In this document: positions 25,882 to 33,611 of the stretch, one piece after another | How the letters are laid out: each line of letters opens with the position of its first letter | How positions within the stretch are numbered: the stretch's first letter is position 1 | Source of the DNA: Ampullimonas aquatilis | GTDB taxonomy: Bacteria; Pseudomonadota; Gammaproteobacteria; Burkholderiales; Burkholderiaceae_D | Assembly (NCBI RefSeq): GCF_049675895.1 | Contig: NZ_CP183834.1 | Coordinates: 2,108,001 to 2,172,000, forward strand | Direction: 5' to 3' | Length of the DNA stretch: 64,000 nt | Made by a program: the position numbers and the translations under genes | Notes under the pieces: generated by a model | What the model was told of the DNA's origin: nothing | Database searches by the model: none | Seen by the model: only the letters and a program-made list of their open reading frames with translations

Positions 25882-26265
25882 ATGAAGCTGATTTCTATCT
25901 TTTTATTTGGTTTGCTTTTAGCTGGCTGTGTGAGTGTAGACAGCTTGCAAAGTAACGGAGACTTTGGGGACAAGTATCTCGTCACTGGCAAAAACCATGA
26001 GCAAATTTGGCGTGCGGCAACTGTGGCGATGAGTATCGATATGAATATTGTCGAAAGCCACACACCCTCTGGTGTCATTAAGTCCAAGGTCGTCAATGGC
26101 ACACACGGCAAAGTGGTAGGTTTCTTCATTCAACCTACCGATGCATCTGCATCTCGTTACACCATCAATATCGTCAGCAAAAAGCCACTGCAAAGCAAGT
26201 TTGACAGCGATGGGGAGCCTTCTGTATGGAAAGACTTTAGACAGGCGCTAGAAGGCATGGATTGA
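25882..26265 (+). CDS. Lipoprotein of unknown function, coupled to the previous one
   Basis: 127 residues with a lipoprotein signal MKLISIFLFGLLLAGC (lipobox LAGC). The mature part has EQIWRAATVAMSIDMNIVESH and GVIKSKVVN, the layout of small alpha/beta lipoproteins that resemble DUF-type envelope proteins; not assigned. It starts 1 bp after the upstream lipoprotein stop. Probably periplasmic face of the inner or outer membrane; residue +2 after Cys is Val-Ser, which does not indicate inner-membrane retention by Asp. Confidence 0.78.
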   Translation: MKLISIFLFGLLLAGCVSVDSLQSNGDFGDKYLVTGKNHEQIWRAATVAMSIDMNIVESHTPSGVIKSKVVNGTHGKVVGFFIQPTDASASRYTINIVSKKPLQSKFDSDGEPSVWKDFRQALEGMD

Positions 26266-26682
26266 TTTTATTGCAGCCTACAAGTGAGTTGAGGCGCTGG
26301 TACCTATGAGTTGTATAGCCCAATATTGCAGTCATGTGTCGTCAACTGTGAACACTTGTCCGTGAGTGCAATTGACCTGAGCTACCCATCTCCATCATCC
26401 CACCCGATCTGCGTAAAAAATCGCGGAGGTCGGGTGAATTGAAAAGTTAGGATGTAATGAACACGAACACATCCTGGAGCAATTTCTCAATCCGCAGCTC
26501 ACACTCAACCGCTTGCTATCCACCTCAGTGTTTTGAACTGCCCACGATTTCGGTAGACATTCGGCAATATCAAGAAGTTAGGAAAATGACTGGCTTTTAC
26601 CAATCACACACACCGTCAACCACTTTTAAAAAGAATTTCAATTCACTTGACGCCAACTAGACGACCGGTCTAATATCACCCT
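26266..26682. other. Intergenic region with imperfect hairpin
   Basis: 417 bp between the lipoprotein pair and the nemR-like gene. CACCCGA (26401-26407) pairs with TCGGGTG (26430-26436), with a further inner GCG/CGC pair; no T-run follows. A possible 67-codon frame at 26457-26660 lacks a ribosome-binding site and family features. The nemR-like operator lies at its right end. Confidence 0.45.
26656..26674. promoter_or_regulatory. NemR-type operator upstream of the TetR gene
   Basis: TAGAC-GACCG-GTCTA, an inverted repeat at 26658-26672, lies 11 bp before the TetR start. A near copy (CTAG..GA.CGGTCTAAT) lies before the old-yellow-enzyme gene at 27427. The TAGACC/GGTCTA form is what I recall for the enteric NemR box. 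Confidence 0.65.
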
Positions 26683-27273
26683 ATGTCCAAAGATACCCGT
26701 CAAGTCATTCTGCAATCCGCCACCGAAATCTTTTTGCAAAAAGGTTATAACGGCTGTGGGCTGAATGAGATTTTGGCGGCAGCCAATGTGCCGAAGGGCT
26801 CGTTTTATCATTATTTTGAAAGCAAGGAAGCGCTGGCCAAGGCGGTGCTGGAAGATTACGCCAATGACACGCGCACCTGGTTTGCCGAGCAGCATGAGCA
26901 AAGCCGCAAGGGTGCGGCGCTGGATGTTTTGTGGGAAACACTGAGTGCGATTCGCGACCAACTGGTCGCCAAACAATTTGCGGGGGGCTGTTTGCTGGGC
27001 ACCTTGGCGCAGGAGTTGGCTGGCAGCAATTTTGATCTGGTGTGCTATATGAAAGAGCTGTTCCCGCGCTGGGAAAAGCAGCTCGGATTTTTTCTCGAAT
27101 CGGCGGTGGCGCTGGGTGAACTGCCTGCCGATACCAATGTGCCAGAGTTATCGGCATATTTGCTGGATACCTGGGAAGGCGCGGTGTTGCGGGCTCGGCT
27201 GGAAAAATCGCCGCTGCCGCTGGATCGTTTTATCAGTTATAGCAAAGCCATGTTTGCCAGATTGAAGTCCTGA
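26683..27273 (+). CDS. nemR: TetR-family repressor (NemR-like)
   Basis: 196 residues. N-terminal HTH (GLNEILAAANVPKGSFYHYF, the usual TetR recognition-helix region) and a C-terminal ligand domain with GGCLLGTLAQELAG near residues 105-118, a cysteine-containing motif shared with NemR, which is inactivated when electrophiles modify its cysteine. It is followed by an old-yellow-enzyme gene, the classic NemR target. An operator overlaps its own promoter, so it is probably autoregulated. Symbol by similarity and context. Confidence 0.8.
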   Translation: MSKDTRQVILQSATEIFLQKGYNGCGLNEILAAANVPKGSFYHYFESKEALAKAVLEDYANDTRTWFAEQHEQSRKGAALDVLWETLSAIRDQLVAKQFAGGCLLGTLAQELAGSNFDLVCYMKELFPRWEKQLGFFLESAVALGELPADTNVPELSAYLLDTWEGAVLRARLEKSPLPLDRFISYSKAMFARLKS

Positions 27274-27426
27274 GTTTGTCTTCAATGAAGACCCTACTGG
27301 ACCATGCTTTTGAGATTGACACCAGTTTGTGCGCCTTATTTGCCTTACCTGCTTTGTCGCAACGCCCTGTATCACCCCGTTTTATCTAATAACACAAAAT
27401 ATTGAGTAATTTGATTTCATTGGCCA

Positions 27427-27443
27427 CTAGTAGAACGGTCTAA
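27427..27443. promoter_or_regulatory. Second NemR-type operator, upstream of nemA-like gene
   Basis: CTAGTAGAACGGTCTAAT matches the operator before the TetR gene at 15 of 18 positions, including CGGTCTAAT. The left arm is less perfect. It lies about 20 bp before the ATG of the old-yellow-enzyme gene. Confidence 0.6.
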
Positions 27444-27462
27444 TTCAACGAAAGGAAACACC

Positions 27463-28590
27463 ATGAGCGCCGCACCCGCAGCACTGCAACCCTTGTTTCA
27501 ACCGATGCCATTTGGCAAAGGCGAACTGAAAAATCGCATCGTCATGGCCCCGATGACGCGCCAGCATTCCCCGGGCGGGATACCCGGTAACAATGTGGTG
27601 GAGTATTACGCCCGCCGCGCCAGAGGCGGTGTTGGCCTGATCATCACTGAAGGCACTTATGTGGGCCATGTGGGTGCCAATGGCTATGACAACGTCCCCG
27701 CATTCAGTGGCGCAGCCGCACTGTCTGGCTGGAAAAAAGTGGTCGATGCGGTGCATGCCGCTGGTGGCAAGATCGCACCGCAAATCTGGCATACCGGCAT
27801 GATGCGCCGCCCTGGCACAGAACCGGTACCGAGCCAGCCCGGTTATGGACCAATGGAAATTCAGGAAGAAGGCAAAGTAGTCGTCAAGGCCATGGACAAA
27901 CAGGATATCGCCGATGTCATCGCCGCCTTTGCCAAGGCTGCTGCCGATGCCAAAGACGTGGGTTTTGATGGCCTGGAAATTCATGGCGCACACCAATATC
28001 TGCTGGACGCCTTCATGTGGGAAAAAACCAATCAGCGCACTGACGAATACGGTGGTCCCCTGGCAAACCGCATTCGTCTGGCGGTGGAAGTCGTCACTGC
28101 GGTACGTGCTGCTGTGGGCCCGGACTTCCCGATCATCTATCGTTTTTCACAATGGAAGATCACCGATTACGACGCCCGCATTGGCAACACACCCGAAGAA
28201 CTTGGTGTCATTCTCAATGCCCTGGCCAAAGCCGGTGTGGATATTTTTCACGCCAGCCAACGCCGCTTCTGGGAACCCGCTTTTGATGGCAGCCCGGACA
28301 ATCTCGCCACCTGGGCCGAAAAACTCACCGGCAAACCTGCCATTACCGTGGGTAGCGTGGGCCTGAACACCACCATGTCGGTGGAACTCTTTATGGGCCT
28401 GGAAGAACCCAATGGTCAGTATGCCGATATCAGCGCACTGGCCAAAGGCGTGACGGAAAACAAATACCACCTGATAGCGGTTGGCCGCGCCCTGCTCTCC
28501 GAACCCGACTGGGCCAACAAACTGCGTGACAGCCGTCAGGAAGAAATCAAAGGTTTTGACAAGACAGCGTTGACAACTTTGGTGGTGTAG
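27463..28590 (+). CDS. nemA: Old-yellow-enzyme family flavin oxidoreductase (NemA-like)
   Basis: 375 residues; FMN-dependent ene-reductase that reduces activated C=C bonds of electrophiles such as maleimides and quinones, using NAD(P)H. TIM barrel features: NRIVMAPMTRQH near 22-33, QIWHTGMM near 107, EIHGAHQYLLDAFMWEKTNQ and RTDEYGG in the substrate/FMN region near 175-200, and late GSVGLN and AVGRALLSEPDW binding the FMN phosphate. AAAGGAAA precedes the ATG. It lies downstream of a nemR-like gene with its own operator copy. Confidence 0.9.
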   Translation: MSAAPAALQPLFQPMPFGKGELKNRIVMAPMTRQHSPGGIPGNNVVEYYARRARGGVGLIITEGTYVGHVGANGYDNVPAFSGAAALSGWKKVVDAVHAAGGKIAPQIWHTGMMRRPGTEPVPSQPGYGPMEIQEEGKVVVKAMDKQDIADVIAAFAKAAADAKDVGFDGLEIHGAHQYLLDAFMWEKTNQRTDEYGGPLANRIRLAVEVVTAVRAAVGPDFPIIYRFSQWKITDYDARIGNTPEELGVILNALAKAGVDIFHASQRRFWEPAFDGSPDNLATWAEKLTGKPAITVGSVGLNTTMSVELFMGLEEPNGQYADISALAKGVTENKYHLIAVGRALLSEPDWANKLRDSRQEEIKGFDKTALTTLVV

Positions 28591-28641
28591 ATCAGAAAAG
28601 CCATTAAACTAATTTGCCTGATTGCAGTCTAGTAAGGATGC

Positions 28642-28681
28642 ATTGCAGTTGCTGAAAGCTAAGGTCTTTGGCAACTGCAAT
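28642..28681. promoter_or_regulatory. Long perfect hairpin between nemA-like and adh genes
   Basis: ATTGCAGTTGC (28642-28652) and GCAACTGCAAT (28671-28681) are perfect 11-bp arms, with an inner AAAG/CTTT pair. No T-run follows. It could be a transcript-end structure for nemA or a processing/attenuation site before adh, 42 bp from the adh start. Confidence 0.5.
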
Positions 28682-28722
28682 CAACCCCGTACTATCCCTT
28701 CTGCAGCCACCCAAGGAATACC

Positions 28723-29784
28723 ATGTCAACAGCCATCGGTTATGCCGCACAAACAGCACAAACCCCCTTAACCCCCTTTACTTTTGAACGTCGCCAACCT
28801 GGGCCGACTGATATACAGATTGAAATTCTTTACTGCGGCGTCTGTCACTCCGATCTGCATACGGCGCGCAATGAATGGCACAACACCACTTTTCCGGCCG
28901 TGCCTGGTCATGAAATCATTGGCCGGATCATTCAGGTCGGTGAAAAAGTTAAAAAATTCAAGATCGGCCAAATGGCTGGTGTAGGTTGTATGGTCGACTC
29001 CTGTCAAACCTGTGCCAGTTGTGCCGAAGGGCTTGAACAATATTGTGAAAATGGTTTTATCGCCACCTATAACAGTCCCGATAAACATAGCGGCGGTATC
29101 ACCTATGGTGGCTATGCCAATCAAATTGTAGTAGATGAAAAATTTGTTTTACACATTCCAGACCAACTGGATCCTGCCGGAGCTGCACCATTACTTTGTG
29201 CAGGTATTACAACCTATTCACCGCTACGTCATTGGCAGGTAAGCAAAGGCCATAAGGTCGGCATCGTTGGCTTGGGCGGACTAGGCCATATGGGTGTCAA
29301 GATTGCCCACGCCATGGGTGCTCATGTTGTGCTATTTACCACCTCCTCCAACAAAAAAGAGGATGCATTACGCCTGGGTGCTGATGAAGTCGTCATTTCA
29401 AAAGATGAGACACAAATGGCGGCCCATACCAACAGTTTTGATTTCATTCTCAATACTGTCGCTGCACCGCATAATCTGGACTCTTTTTTAAATCTATTAA
29501 AACGCGACGGCACCATGACATTGGTTGGCGCGCCAGCCGAACCTCATCCATCCCCCAACGTATTTAACCTCATCATGAAACGACGCAGTCTGGGCGGATC
29601 ATTGATTGGCGGTATTAAAGAAACACAGGAAATGCTGGATTTCTGTGCTGAACACGGCATCGTTTCAGACATTGAAATGATTGATATTCAAAACATCAAT
29701 ACCGCTTATGAACGGATGTTGAAAAGCGATGTGAAATACCGCTTCGTGATTGATATGGCCTCATTGAAAACGGCAACTACTTGA
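28723..29784 (+). CDS. Zinc-dependent NAD(P)-alcohol dehydrogenase (YahK/AdhC-like)
   Basis: 353 residues of the medium-chain dehydrogenase family. Catalytic zinc ligands in GVCHSDLHTARNEW (Cys/His near 37-43) and GHEIIG; structural zinc cluster SCQTCASCAEGLEQYC near 98-113; Rossmann motif GLGGLGHMGVKIA near 184. This subgroup reduces aldehydes with NADPH. Downstream of the nemRA-like pair, it fits an electrophile/aldehyde detoxification module, though no NemR box precedes it and it may have its own promoter. Confidence 0.9.
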   Translation: MSTAIGYAAQTAQTPLTPFTFERRQPGPTDIQIEILYCGVCHSDLHTARNEWHNTTFPAVPGHEIIGRIIQVGEKVKKFKIGQMAGVGCMVDSCQTCASCAEGLEQYCENGFIATYNSPDKHSGGITYGGYANQIVVDEKFVLHIPDQLDPAGAAPLLCAGITTYSPLRHWQVSKGHKVGIVGLGGLGHMGVKIAHAMGAHVVLFTTSSNKKEDALRLGADEVVISKDETQMAAHTNSFDFILNTVAAPHNLDSFLNLLKRDGTMTLVGAPAEPHPSPNVFNLIMKRRSLGGSLIGGIKETQEMLDFCAEHGIVSDIEMIDIQNINTAYERMLKSDVKYRFVIDMASLKTATT

Positions 29785-30014
29785 GTTGTCAATGATCGAC
29801 AGTGAGTCGTCGTTATGCATACTGGCTGTCATGGGAGTCTGAATGGCTCGACTGACAGTCATTAAGCATGAGGTCAATATAAATATTCAAAAGACAAGAA
29901 AGTGGCAGTTCCCCTTTACTTTCGATACACTGTGGCTGCTTATTGATTTCACGGACACCCAACGCAAGCGTGCCCCACCACCGCTACTTTAACCTTTCAC
30001 CTTTCAGCCATACC

Positions 30015-30473
30015 GTGAGCACCTTTCAAATCTGGGTTGATGCCGACGCCTGCCCCAATGTCATCAAGGAAATCTTGTTTCGGGTAGCGGATCGTCTGAG
30101 CATTCGTGTCACACTGGTGGCCAATCAGCTGATTCGCACGCCACCGTCTCGGCACATTACGGCCATTCAGGTGCCCAAGGGCTTTGATGTGGCCGATAAC
30201 CGGATTGTGGCGCTGCTGCAGTCTGGCGACTTGGTGATCACTGCCGATATTCCCTTGGCCGCCAATGTCATTGAAAAAGGTGGCCATGCACTCGACCCGC
30301 GTGGTGAGTTTTATGATGCCAACAATATTGCCGAACGATTGAGCCTGCGCAGCTTTATGGAAGACCTGCGCAATAGCGGTGTGGACACCGGCGGCCCCGC
30401 CACCTTCAGTCAGAGTGATCGACAAGCCTTTGCCAATAAACTGGATCGGTTTTTATTGAATGTGCAGCGCTAG
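30015..30473 (+). CDS. yaiI: YaiI/YqxD (DUF188) family protein
   Basis: 152 residues from GTG 30015, the length of E. coli YaiI; the frame extends to a TTG at 29943 but upstream residues are unlike the family. Contains WVDADACPNVIKEIL, PPSRHI, FDVADN, GDLVITADIPLAANVIEKG and GGPATFSQSDRQAFA, diagnostic of DUF188. PIN-like nuclease fold has been suggested for the family; function is unknown. The ribosome-binding site is weak. Confidence 0.9.
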   Translation: MSTFQIWVDADACPNVIKEILFRVADRLSIRVTLVANQLIRTPPSRHITAIQVPKGFDVADNRIVALLQSGDLVITADIPLAANVIEKGGHALDPRGEFYDANNIAERLSLRSFMEDLRNSGVDTGGPATFSQSDRQAFANKLDRFLLNVQR

Positions 30474-30526
30474 CGACAAGTTGACCGGCTTTTAACAAAG
30501 CCCAAAAAAGCAGCTACGCTACGGAT

Positions 30527-30895
30527 TCATCCGGCAATGGCGATAATCTGATTGAGTGACTCGCAAGCCAGTGCAAAAACTTCTTCGGGCAACTGCTTCA
30601 TGGGATGCGCTTTGGCATGACGCATTTTCCAATCAAATGATTTTGGCTGATGAGTGAGGATATAGCTAACCACCTTTTTACTACCGATATGCTTAATGGC
30701 GAAGGGGTTGGTTTCATTGTACGTTGCCGTCGTCATGGGGAGACCAATCACAATTCCGGTTCGCTCGTTGAAAGCTTTTGGCGATAAAACCAGCAAAGGA
30801 TGCAGGTCTTTCATCTCTCTGCCAACTTGCGGATTACAGTCGATCCAGATGACATCTCGCCGCTCTGGCACCCATAATTTACGGGGAGCCATCAC
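30527..30895 (-). CDS. mazF: MazF/PemK-type toxin endoribonuclease
   Basis: 122 residues. MazF-fold features: RRDVIWIDCNPQVGREMKDLHPLLVLSP, VIGLPMTT and HQPKSFDWKMR-like substrate loop; the Arg/Asp/Thr set typical of RNA-cleaving MazF proteins appears intact. It cuts single-stranded RNA at short motifs. It is the second gene of a two-gene operon; GTG 30895 (or ATG 30892) overlaps the end of the antitoxin gene by up to 4 bp, the usual coupling in type II modules. Confidence 0.9.
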   Translation of the reverse strand: MMAPRKLWVPERRDVIWIDCNPQVGREMKDLHPLLVLSPKAFNERTGIVIGLPMTTATYNETNPFAIKHIGSKKVVSYILTHQPKSFDWKMRHAKAHPMKQLPEEVFALACESLNQIIAIAG

Positions 30896-31146
30896 ATGAC
30901 CTCAACACCGACACGATCAGTATTCATGACTTCACCACCGTGATTGACTGGATCAAATAATGCCAGTTTTTGTGAAAGCGTTAATTTTGGCGTACCCACT
31001 GGTTTTACTATCACAGCAGATTCCAAAACACTCATTTCGACCGGCTGCCCAACGGAAAAATGGGCAGAACGTGCCACTGTGGCAGGAATACGCACTGCCA
31101 GACTATTGCCCCATCGCTGTATGGTAAGTTTGCTAATTTTTTCCAT
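30892..31146 (-). CDS. mazE: MazE-type antitoxin (AbrB fold)
   Basis: 84 residues from ATG 31146, which has AGGAG 5 bp upstream; the frame runs to 31212. The N-terminus KLTIQRWGNSLAVRIPA is the swapped-hairpin AbrB/MazE DNA-binding motif; the C-terminus (LTLSQKLALFDPVNHGGE) is the toxin-neutralising tail. It represses its own operon and inhibits the downstream MazF. The stop overlaps the toxin start. Confidence 0.92.
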   Translation of the reverse strand: MEKISKLTIQRWGNSLAVRIPATVARSAHFSVGQPVEMSVLESAVIVKPVGTPKLTLSQKLALFDPVNHGGEVMNTDRVGVEVM

Positions 31147-31221
31147 GAAAACTCCTGATGTATCTACGAGTATACACAAATTTATCCCAGATACATGACT
31201 GTCAGCGACCACAGCCCATAC

Positions 31222-31713
31222 TCAAGGCATTGTCAGCGTCGCAAGGAACCACTTTTCCAGTGTTGCCAATCGCTTGGTAAAAGGCATGGCGCAGGTCAGC
31301 TCATGCAACTGTTTGCCCGCTTTGCTGATGATGACACCAGCCGATTTGATGACAGGTTTGCTGTCGCCTTCATAGCTGCCAAACAACGTGTAGCCATAAC
31401 CGGCGTTATCAAAACTTAATTCACTACGATCAACCTGATACCGGAAATAATGGGCGAGCCGAAACTGCTTCTGGCTTTGCACCTACTCCCCAGGAAAAGC
31501 CAACTCAACCTGACCCGGTGTGCCAAAACGATATTGCAGATAACCTTCTTTAGCCGTGAACCTGCTGCTGGCACACAGACTGAGTTGTTTGGCTGTACGC
31601 TGAATGATGCAATCAAACAAAATCCGTTCACCGACAGTGCATAAGGATGATTCAGCGTACGCAAGATGAGACAAGCTCAACCAGCACATCAAGGTGAGTA
31701 AATGGCGTCGCAT
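31222..31713 (-). pseudogene. Exported hypothetical protein split by an in-frame TAG
   Basis: Reading from ATG 31713 there is a signal peptide (MRRHLLTLMCWLSLSHLAYA), then SSLCTVGERILFDC and GYLQYRFGTPGQVELAFPGE, then TAG at 31485-31483, and the same frame continues at once with VQSQKQFRLAHYFRYQVDRSE and GYTLFGSYEG to 31222. Both halves read as one protein of about 163 residues, of a kind I recall from Burkholderiales as a conserved hypothetical. A single CAG-to-TAG change would explain it. AGG 9 bp before the ATG. The last part may be translated separately, but no ribosome-binding site is evident. Confidence 0.7.
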
Positions 31714-32015
31714 AAAAGCTTGCCTGAATGATTGAGATCCGGTCAAAAGGGAACAATGGCATGAAACAATGGGTAAGAAAAACCATCAAATCCACCCTGA
31801 GAAACTCATTTTATACGGAGTATAAGTAAATTATGGCTTGTTGAGTGCATATTTATTATTTATTAAATAATACAGATAAGGAGTATATTTTAATAACGAA
31901 TCAACACAATAAGCTACTCGACTATCTCGACGGCACTGACAAGATGTACCCAATTGGATAAAAAATTGAAATATTCAATATCGTTAAGCTTGATCACTTT
32001 GCCCTCTCAATCGGT
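31714..32015. other. AT-rich intergenic region with repeat copy 4
   Basis: 302 bp between the split hypothetical gene and the GNAT gene. It holds repeat copy 4 (31813-31891) and AT-rich DNA on both sides. No gene seen. Confidence 0.55.
31813..31891 (+). repeat. Intergenic repeat, copy 4
   Basis: Left end CGGAGTATAAGTAAATTATGG, core GAGTGCATATTTATTA, right end AATACAGATAAGGAGTATATTTT. It is preceded by TTTTATAC, which looks like the right-end motif of a lost neighbouring unit, suggesting the units once stood in tandem. Confidence 0.82.
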
Positions 32016-32516
32016 TCATACTTCGGTTACAGCAAGCGATAACTGCATCGGCACAAAGGCAATACCCATTGTTTCCAACTTCGGGCCAGTGGCAAAAAAA
32101 CCAAAGTTTTCATACATTGGCACAGCATAAGGCGTGGAATGAACAGTAAACGTGGTAACAGGCTCTGCCGCAAGAGCCGCTTGTTGAGCGGCTTGCCAGA
32201 GTTGGCGGGCAATGCCCTGGCGTTGCCAGTGGGGTGCAACAAAGAGATGATAGAGATGCGTGCGATCCCGCATCGCCACTACACCGGCCAGTGTCATCGT
32301 TCCTTCATGGCTGACTTCACCCACCAGATAATGAAAATTGGGTGCAGCAATAAAACCGGCAATCGAGGCCACACCAATCGCCTGTAAAAAAGCTTCAGCA
32401 CCCTCGCCTTGTGGGTGCAAGGTAAAGTAGTGCGCCACGCTGTGAATCAGCGCGCTGATTGCCACAGCATCTTGCAAAGTGGCTGACCGAATAAGTAATG
32501 AAGGTGCTGAATTCAT
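32016..32516 (-). CDS. GNAT-family N-acetyltransferase
   Basis: 166 residues from ATG 32516 (GTG at 32522 is also possible). GNAT core: LYHLFVAPHWQRQGIARQLW near 88-107, containing V-x-P and the Q-R-Q-G-I-A acetyl-CoA loop, followed by VHSTPYAVPMYENFGFF, the usual beta5-alpha4 region. The substrate is unknown. No relation to the broken GNAT gene just beyond it except family. Divergent from that gene. Confidence 0.86.
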   Translation of the reverse strand: MNSAPSLLIRSATLQDAVAISALIHSVAHYFTLHPQGEGAEAFLQAIGVASIAGFIAAPNFHYLVGEVSHEGTMTLAGVVAMRDRTHLYHLFVAPHWQRQGIARQLWQAAQQAALAAEPVTTFTVHSTPYAVPMYENFGFFATGPKLETMGIAFVPMQLSLAVTEV

Positions 32517-32667
32517 ACTCACATGAAAACAAACTTATTTGAGTCAAATATCATTTTGATGAGGCAGCCATGATACTAATTCAATATGACTTGGCATGGC
32601 GTAAGCAGCTCGCGCTATCATTGTGGACTTGAACCGATATTACCAGCCCAACACCTGGTGCCCAACC

Positions 32668-33167
32668 ATGAGCTATCGTATCGTCCCCACTGCCGAGACC
32701 TATTTCCACAGTCTTTATCTGGCCTTGGATAGTGTTTGTCGTGAACAAAAGTATCTGGCCTTTTTGCAGGCACCACCCCGCGAGTTATCACTGGATTTTA
32801 TCACAGCGTTCTGGCTCATGACGATTGCCAGTTTTTAGCGCTGCGGGTTGAAGAAGCAGAAGAAGTCATCGGCTGGTGCGATATCCTTCCCCGTCATGGT
32901 GAAGCTCGCGCCCATGTTGGCACACTGGGCATGGGCCTGATTGCTTCAGCACGTCATCAAGGTTTGGGCACCCAGCTCATCAGCGCCACGCTCGACAAAG
33001 CCAAAAGCAAAGGCATGACCCGCATTGAATTGACGGTACGCGTTGACAATCGGCCAGCGCTGGCCCTGTATGAGCGCTTTGGCTTCAAGATTGAAGCCCA
33101 GCAGTCACGCTCCCTCAAAATCGCCAATCAATACATTGATGCGTATGCAATGGCTTTGTTGTGTTAA
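32668..33167 (+). pseudogene. GNAT acetyltransferase disrupted by a frameshift
   Basis: The N-terminal part from ATG 32668 (MSYRIVPTAETYFHSLYLAL, LDSVCREQKYLAFLQAPP) runs to about 32800, then the frame ends at 32838. From about 32810 another frame continues the protein: LAHDDCQFLALRVEE, EVIGWCDILPRHG, HVGTLGMGLIASARHQGLGT (acetyl-CoA loop) and NRPALALYERFGFKIE, ending at 33167. Joined, it is a normal GNAT of about 166 residues. One missing base near 32800-32812 would explain the break; a sequencing error cannot be excluded. Confidence 0.78.
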
Positions 33168-33279
33168 ACAAACGGCTTGTTTACTTGCCATGCCAGATCA
33201 ACCCAACCAACCCATCACTGCTGCATAAGCATCAACCACCAGCATGACTTGCAGCATTGACTTAGCAATCTACATGTAG

Positions 33280-33609
33280 TCAATCCACAATCAATAATCT
33301 GGCACCCTGAACCGTCCTCGAACGATGTGGCTCAGCCTGATCGGCCACCTGATAGCTCATACCCGGCAACAAGGTAAAGAAACGGCCATCAGCCAGCTCT
33401 GTCTGTAATTGCCCTTCCAGGCAAAACAGAATATGCCCCTTGACACACCAATGATCCGCCAGATAGCCCGGCGTGTACTCCACCATACGCACGCGAATTT
33501 CGCCAAACTGCCGGGTACGCCAATAGGCCATGCCGGTTTCACCAACATGTTCGGTGACGGGGATTTGTGACCAGTCGGTGATGCCAAAGGGGATGTGGGA
33601 GATGTTCAT
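33280..33609 (-). CDS. Small cupin (DHCW-type)
   Basis: 109 residues forming a single cupin barrel: ADHWCVKGHILFCLEGQLQTEL carries the first cupin motif with the DHWC/DHCW signature, and FFTLLPGMSYQVAD the second. Only some of the usual metal-binding histidines are present. Function unknown. It lies 2 bp after the stop of the DUF4153 gene on the same strand, so the two are cotranscribed. Confidence 0.83.
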   Translation of the reverse strand: MNISHIPFGITDWSQIPVTEHVGETGMAYWRTRQFGEIRVRMVEYTPGYLADHWCVKGHILFCLEGQLQTELADGRFFTLLPGMSYQVADQAEPHRSRTVQGARLLIVD

Positions 33610-33611
33610 AT

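Noticed and set aside
26457..26660. 67-codon frame upstream of the nemR-like gene
   Set aside because: No ribosome-binding site, composition typical of non-coding DNA, and it runs into the operator region.
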